64,000 nucleotides of DNA from Haliea alexandrii (GTDB lineage Bacteria; Pseudomonadota; Gammaproteobacteria; Pseudomonadales; Halieaceae): positions 85,315 through 149,314 of the forward strand of contig NZ_RFLW01000006.1 in NCBI RefSeq assembly GCF_003719295.1. Reading direction: 5' to 3'. How positions within the stretch are numbered: position 1 is the first letter of the stretch; each line of letters opens with the position of its first letter. Positions 60,497 to 64,000 of this stretch are shown piece by piece. The notes beneath the pieces were generated by a model that was not told where the DNA came from, searched no databases, and saw nothing but the letters and a program-made list of their open reading frames with translations. A program made the translations under genes and the position numbers.

Positions 60497-60698
60497 TCGA
60501 CAGACCCCGGAAGCCGAACGGCAGGCACTGGACAAAGCTCGATTAGAACTGGAGATCGCAAGGCTCAGGCTGGAGATCAAAGGGGACCATCGACGATGGA
60601 AGGCTGAGTTTATGTTAAAAGCCATTGCCCTGACGGGCACCATTGCGGGCTCTACAATTGCTTGGATTGTTCAACAGGTAACACGCTGTGGAGGTTGA
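60483..60698 (+). CDS. Small coiled-coil membrane protein
   Basis: 71 residues. A charged coiled coil (AERQALDKARLELEIARLRL, then EIKGDHRRWKAEFMLKA) is followed by one membrane helix (IALTGTIAGSTIAWIVQQV). It overlaps the previous gene by 14 bases and is followed by a still smaller membrane protein, so the three form a mini-operon. Function unknown. Confidence 0.6.
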   Translation: MFSTDRQTPEAERQALDKARLELEIARLRLEIKGDHRRWKAEFMLKAIALTGTIAGSTIAWIVQQVTRCGG

Positions 60699-60702
60699 TG
60701 TC

Positions 60703-60816
60703 GTGAAGTCAGACAGGGACCAACTGCTCACGGGCCGCGATTATGCGGTCATTGTAGTGGGGGCATCCTTTGTGGCGGCAACCATCGTTATGCTCAGCCA
60801 GTTAATTTTTGGTTGA
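60703..60816 (+). CDS. 37-residue membrane peptide
   Basis: A gene below the usual size cut-off: GTG 60703 with GGAGG 8 bases upstream. The product begins MKSDRDQLLTGRDYAVIVVG and is one membrane helix to its end (ASFVAATIVMLSQLIFG). It starts 4 bases after the previous stop and completes the mini-operon; the terminator follows 26 bases later. Confidence 0.6.
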   Translation: MKSDRDQLLTGRDYAVIVVGASFVAATIVMLSQLIFG

Positions 60817-60842
60817 GATTCCCGGCTGCCAGCCGACCCGAC

Positions 60843-60866
60843 AAGGAGCCTCCGGGCTCCTTGTTT
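60843..60866. terminator. Intrinsic terminator between convergent genes
   Basis: AAGGAGCC-TCC-GGGCTCCTT with TTGTTTTC after it. It ends the mini-operon and, read in reverse (AACAAGGAGCC...), could also slow transcription from the convergent ParB-like gene. Confidence 0.7.
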
Positions 60867-60890
60867 TCAACAAACTCTCGGAACCGGACT

Positions 60891-61892
60891 CTACTCGGGT
60901 GTGGTCAACGCCATCAGCTGTTCAACCGACCTCGGAGTCAACACAATTTCACCCTGTACGTTTGACGCACCAGCCATCAGCTGGATCAGTTTTGCGGTGA
61001 TGGACGCCAGCTCTTGCGCGGATGCGTACCGTAGTCGCATCTGCGAGCGCCACGCTTGATCGACTAAGGGCGTTAATTCCACCGGGACACCTAACATGTC
61101 CGCCATCGACGACGCAAAGGCTTGCTCTCCAGGGTGTAGCGGCGGCGATTCCTCGTCATTCTTTGGTGCTTTGGGATCCTTCGATGGCGAACCAGATTGA
61201 ATCAGGGTATAGAGTTCAGCGATCGGCATCGGGTTGCGCAGGTAGCGTTTTGCGTAGCGTATCTGCTGTTTTTCATTGGGCAGCGAGGCAATGGCCTTGG
61301 CGGCGGTTTCGGGGAGCTGGCCGCGCCGGGTCAGGTTTATCAGGTGGGGACACAGCTTTTCCAGTAGTGCCAGGCGGTTGGCCAGAGTCGGCCTGCCAAT
61401 GCGCAAGGCGGCTGCCATGTCGGTTACGGTGGGGATACTTTCCGCAAACCGTTGCCGCGCCCTTAACACTGCCTCAGCAAATTCAATGGCTGTCACTGGA
61501 TAGCCGGCGATTTTTGCTTCCTCGTAGGCATACTGAATGCCATAGAACACAGCATCCGCATCGCTTGCGTCAATGAGGCTGACCTTCGCCCACCGCGTAT
61601 AGGCGTTTTCTTCGATATGGGCGTTGAGCGTCTCCCAGCCTGTCAGCACTTCTATATCTTTGCCCGACCCTGGGTCTGGCGCTTCCACAACCCGTGCCAG
61701 GACGCGGCCCACGGGTTCTTTGCGGCTCAGTGCGGCTTCGTTCAGAGCGCGACGCTGCTCGTCGGTAAAAGGTATCTCCAGAGCAAAGTCCGCCTTGTAA
61801 AGACGTCGGCGCTCGACGTCTTCCACATCCACAGACAATTGGCTCTGCAGTATCTGCCGAGCGGCCCGGTTGGTTTGATCCTGGTGTTTCAT
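60891..61892 (-). CDS. ParB-like DNA-binding regulator (333 residues), paralogue of 2184-3212
   Basis: Soluble protein with the same domain order as the 342-residue protein at the left: an N-terminal ParB-like region (IEVLTGWETLNAHIEENAYT), a central helix-turn-helix (MAAALRIGRPTLANRLALLE, about 155-174), and a divergent C-terminal domain (VELTPLVDQAWRSQMRLRYA). The ATG at 61892 has AGGGGAG 5 bases upstream. The palindrome GTTCCT-CA-AGGAAC lies at 61906-61919, just upstream. Like its paralogue it lacks the ENxxRxxL CTPase box. Both are therefore probably self-repressing regulators of element gene expression. Confidence 0.8.
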   Translation of the reverse strand: MKHQDQTNRAARQILQSQLSVDVEDVERRRLYKADFALEIPFTDEQRRALNEAALSRKEPVGRVLARVVEAPDPGSGKDIEVLTGWETLNAHIEENAYTRWAKVSLIDASDADAVFYGIQYAYEEAKIAGYPVTAIEFAEAVLRARQRFAESIPTVTDMAAALRIGRPTLANRLALLEKLCPHLINLTRRGQLPETAAKAIASLPNEKQQIRYAKRYLRNPMPIAELYTLIQSGSPSKDPKAPKNDEESPPLHPGEQAFASSMADMLGVPVELTPLVDQAWRSQMRLRYASAQELASITAKLIQLMAGASNVQGEIVLTPRSVEQLMALTTPE

Positions 61893-61903
61893 CGCGCTCC
61901 CCT

Positions 61904-61921
61904 GCGTTCCTCAAGGAACAC
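61904..61921 (-). promoter_or_regulatory. Operator of the 333-residue ParB-like gene
   Basis: GCGTTCCTCAAGGAACAC contains GTTCCT-NN-AGGAAC, the same core as the operator at 2155-2168; only the centre and outermost bases differ. It overlaps the region between the likely -10 (TAGTGT on the minus strand) and the ribosome-binding site. Confidence 0.65.
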
Positions 61922-62072
61922 TACACCAGGAATTTCTCCCCTACCGCCACGACGGGTACTGGAAAGCGCGGCTGGAAGATCTCGGGTAACAGTGCTTAAT
62001 ACCCTCATGCCACGGAGTTTCAGGCTCACTCTTCCATCGAGGTCGCCGTGCTGGTATTGCCCCGGTACACAA

Positions 62073-62228
62073 CCTTCCATTGACAGCAAACCGCCATCAT
62101 TCGATCTTAAAACCACTTGATCGCTGCCCCTGGCAGCATTGAGTGGCGGTTTATCCGCATTACCCGTTGGGGCCTTGCCCCACGGGAGTAGGCTTCAGCG
62201 GATCATTCAACGTGAAGGAGATTGATCC
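62073..62228 (+). ncRNA. Structured leader, copy B
   Basis: CCTTCCATTGACAG (62073-62086), hairpin GCTGCC-CCT-GGCAGC (62123-62137), CATTGAGTGGCGG then TTTATCCGCAT (GCGG at 62146-62149 pairs with CCGC at 62155-62158), hairpin CCCGTTGGGG-CCTTG-CCCCACGGG (62163-62186), then CAGCGGATC, which could pair alternatively with the ATCCGC, and AAGGAG before the ATG. Distance from 5' motif to ATG is 156 bases. Confidence 0.7.
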
Positions 62229-62702
62229 ATGTCTATACAGCAGAGGGTTGTTGTCTATGTCCCCACACCGGTTCGCATTGAGGAGATACACGAGCGTCAG
62301 CCGATCACCCGCAGCATTGTGCGTGAGGATCAGCGTCTCGGCTTTTTCCCCAAGTATGCCGAAGAGTACTTCCTGCAGTTGGAAGCGATGATTTTCCAGA
62401 CCATGGACCGGCTGTGCCCCGACTATAACGGTGGCATGTGGACCATGTGGGAGTTGTCCAATGGCGGTTGTTACCTGTCTCCGGCGTTGCCGGACGATCA
62501 GGTCCGGATGGTCTGTGAGGACAATTGCTTCGAAGGGAAACTGTCCACCGATGCCGCGGGTATTGTGGTCAGCCTGGTGGCGATCAACCACCTCGCGTGG
62601 TCCGTGCCGGATCCTGAGCACTTCAACAAGCTGTTCTACGCCCTGCGGGACTGGGCCATCGAGCACCCGGAAAGCGAGCACATCCTGCGCGCCATCGACT
62701 GA
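62229..62702 (+). CDS. ArdB/KlcA-family antirestriction protein
   Basis: 157 residues. The family pattern is clear: REDQRLGFFPKYAEEYFLQL, then LCPDYNGGMWTMWELSNGGC, then LSTDAAGIVVSLVAINHLAW, and HPESEHILRAID at the end. ArdB/KlcA proteins protect incoming plasmid DNA against type I restriction without mimicking DNA. It is expressed behind leader B. Its presence together with a plasmid-borne type I system (43.4-50.1 kb) is notable. Start at ATG 62229, AAGGAG 8 bases upstream. Confidence 0.92.
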   Translation: MSIQQRVVVYVPTPVRIEEIHERQPITRSIVREDQRLGFFPKYAEEYFLQLEAMIFQTMDRLCPDYNGGMWTMWELSNGGCYLSPALPDDQVRMVCEDNCFEGKLSTDAAGIVVSLVAINHLAWSVPDPEHFNKLFYALRDWAIEHPESEHILRAID

Positions 62703-62813
62703 AGCCTCTACTGCCCCGGATCCCCGGGGCAGGTTCTTTCCCCTGCCAGATCATCCCCGCAATTTCTCGCACACCTGACCGCGCATGGCCAGGGAGTGTT
62801 AAACTGCCGGCCC

Positions 62814-63560
62814 ATGGCCCGCATCCTTCCCTTCACGCGCCCCCGCGGCTGGCGACTCTTGTCTTCCCGCACCCTACTGGCGCTCTTTATTGTCGGTAGC
62901 GTGGCGCAGTACCTGGTACAGGGCAACGTGACCTGGGTCACTGCCAGCTTGCGCTGGGCTGACCAGATGGTCAGTCAACAGGTCGGCTCGATCCGTCTAC
63001 CGAGCAGTACCGATGACCTCGTGCAATCGGTCGAGAACTCATTGGATCAGGCGCTTGCCAGCACGCGCAACGGTCTTTCGGCACTTCAGGCCAATACCAC
63101 CGCTATCGCGGACACCGCGCTCGATAAGCCCGTTCAGTCCGGCTCGGATTACGACTTGTCGGGCAAAGTGGTCCGTATTGCCGATGGCGATACGCTGATC
63201 CTGCTGGATGCGACCAACACCCAGCACAAGATCCGGCTGCACGGGATCGATACGCCTGAGCGTCGCCAGCCTTACGGTAATGCCGCCAGGGAAGCGCTAG
63301 AGGCGCTCGTAGCCGGCCAACACATCGGCGTGGTTGTTCAGGACACCGACCGTTATGGTCGCACTGTCGGTACCGTCTACCGCAACGGCATGAACGTCAA
63401 TCTCAGGCTGGTCGAGAAAGGCTGGGCCTGGTGGTATGAACGCTACGCCCGCAATGACCGCGAATTGGCCCAGGCGCAGCGCGAGGCCCGGGCTGCACGA
63501 CGCGGCCTGTGGCAGGACAGTCATCCTATCGCCCCCTGGGAATGGCGGCGTTTGCACTGA
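62814..63560 (+). CDS. Membrane-anchored thermonuclease (SNase-fold)
   Basis: 248 residues. One N-terminal membrane helix (LLSSRTLLALFIVGSVAQYL) is followed by a linker with a short coiled coil and an SNase domain (about 125-245): VVRIADGDTLILLDATNTQH, IRLHGIDTPERRQPYG, VVQDTDRYGRTVGTVYRNG and LVEKGWAWWYERYAR, which carry the catalytic Arg/Glu and the Asp metal ligands of the staphylococcal-nuclease family. Acts in the periplasm or at the membrane. The start is uncertain: ATG 62814 lacks a strong ribosome-binding site; a GTG at 62796 overlaps GGGAG. Plasmid thermonucleases are common in conjugative elements. Confidence 0.85.
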   Translation: MARILPFTRPRGWRLLSSRTLLALFIVGSVAQYLVQGNVTWVTASLRWADQMVSQQVGSIRLPSSTDDLVQSVENSLDQALASTRNGLSALQANTTAIADTALDKPVQSGSDYDLSGKVVRIADGDTLILLDATNTQHKIRLHGIDTPERRQPYGNAAREALEALVAGQHIGVVVQDTDRYGRTVGTVYRNGMNVNLRLVEKGWAWWYERYARNDRELAQAQREARAARRGLWQDSHPIAPWEWRRLH

Positions 63561-63662
63561 GCCGGGTCTAGCACACTCCCCGCGCTACAGCGCCCGTTGC
63601 ACTGAATGTACTGTGCTTCCTGTGAAGCAGTCTGGTATCGGCTCGCCTTACGTTGTAAGAAC

Positions 63663-63823
63663 CCTTCCATTGACAGATTTTCCGATTTCCACGAAGGTTA
63701 ATGTCACTTAGTCGCTGCTCACAGCAGCATTAAGTAGCGGATTTTCCGCATCTCCCGTTGGGGTATCGTACCCCCCACGGGACGAGGCTCTGGCGGATCT
63801 TTAACCAGCAAGGAGATGGATCC
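63663..63823 (+). ncRNA. Structured leader, copy C
   Basis: CCTTCCATTGACAG (63663-63676), hairpin GCTGCT-CAC-AGCAGC, CATTAAGTAGCGG then ATTTTCCGCAT, hairpin CCCGTTGGGG...CCCCACGGG, GGCGGATC, and AAGGAGATGGATCC before the ATG. Its 161-base length, order of elements and start context match copy B most closely; AGCAGC versus GGCAGC in the first hairpin is matched by a change on the opposite arm. Confidence 0.7.
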
Positions 63824-64000
63824 ATGGCAACTCATATGAACGTGTATGTCGTCGAGGAGTTTGAGGCTGGCGGTGAGCAGCGCAAGAACTACACCCAAGT
63901 GGGGAAACTGTTTCGCCACAACAAGGGTGAGGGCTTTAATCTGCTTATCCAGCCTGGAATAGCGGTCAGCGGTGAGCTGGTCGTCTTTCCCCCCAAACCC
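63824..64000 (+). CDS. Small backbone protein behind leader C (3' end beyond window)
   Basis: 59 residues are visible from ATG 63824 (AAGGAG 8 bases upstream); the frame is open to the right edge. It begins MATHMNVYVVEEFEAGGEQR and continues NYTQVGKLFRHNKGEGFNLL, then PGIAVSGELVVFPPKP. The pattern VGKLFxHxxGxGFNLxIxxGIxVSGELVVFPP recalls small uncharacterised single-strand-binding-like or regulatory proteins of conjugative plasmids. I cannot name it. The leader groups it with the antirestriction gene. Confidence 0.7.
   Translation, partial: MATHMNVYVVEEFEAGGEQRKNYTQVGKLFRHNKGEGFNLLIQPGIAVSGELVVFPPKP

Noticed and set aside
1..64000. tRNA or rRNA genes
   Set aside because: No cloverleaf or conserved rRNA segment was noticed on either strand, though a dedicated search was not possible.

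Overview
The window looks like about 64 kb of a large conjugative plasmid, or a plasmid-like integrative element, from a GC-rich gammaproteobacterium. It carries an iteron origin with its own initiator, a ParA/ParB partition locus, a resident Xre/RES toxin-antitoxin pair, and a complete block of mating-pair genes of the class named after ICEHin1056 and the Pseudomonas fluorescens Pf-5 islands (GI-type, MPF-G). The host genus cannot be fixed from the sequence. Two coding regions run off the edges: a large ParB on the left and a small backbone protein on the right. No full relaxase gene and no oriT could be identified, so the element must continue outside the window.

Layout. 1-9.5 kb, maintenance: a truncated ParB; a ParB-like regulator behind a palindromic operator; parB-parA; an origin with a perfect DnaA box, nine phased iterons and an AT-rich stretch; the initiator gene and two small replication/transfer-associated genes. 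9.5-12.5 kb: antitoxin and RES toxin, then an 800-base palindrome-rich stretch leading to a tyrosine recombinase. 12.5-20 kb, sensory cargo: a YegP-type protein, a periplasmic binding protein, a degenerate hybrid histidine kinase, a TonB-dependent receptor and a membrane-anchored cyclotransferase-like protein. 20.2-37 kb: a Cro-like regulator followed by an almost gap-free transfer operon (TIGR03759, transglycosylase, TIGR03765, TraD, TIGR03747, pilin and core complex, TraC/VirB4, TraU-like, TraG). 37-40 kb: a plasmid-borne CsrA paralogue and topoisomerase III.

40-55.7 kb is an accessory, defence-type island with lower and more variable GC: YkgJ and DUF2971 proteins, a winged-helix membrane protein, a Fic protein, a type I restriction-modification operon (half-size S, M, S, R, SprT/YgjP-type metalloprotease), a GHKL-ATPase/STAS pair, and a compact ubiquitin-like conjugation operon (57-residue protein, single-domain multiubiquitin-type Ubl, DUF6791-ThiF E1-like enzyme, DUF6527 protein). 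A tyrosine recombinase closes the island. 55.8-59.7 kb is decayed, with two IS3-family elements inside or beside broken genes.

59.9-64 kb returns to backbone: small proteins, a second ParB-like regulator with the same operator as the first, an ArdB/KlcA antirestriction protein and a membrane-anchored thermonuclease. Three of these genes sit behind copies of the same structured leader of about 160 nt.

Strongest leads: the ubiquitin-like operon with its ATPase/STAS neighbours and regulatory intergenic region; the three-copy structured leader with compensatory stem changes; the paired ParB paralogues sharing one operator; the plasmid-borne CsrA; and the hybrid kinase that appears to lack both phosphorylation sites. 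All family assignments come from reading motifs by eye; no search was run.
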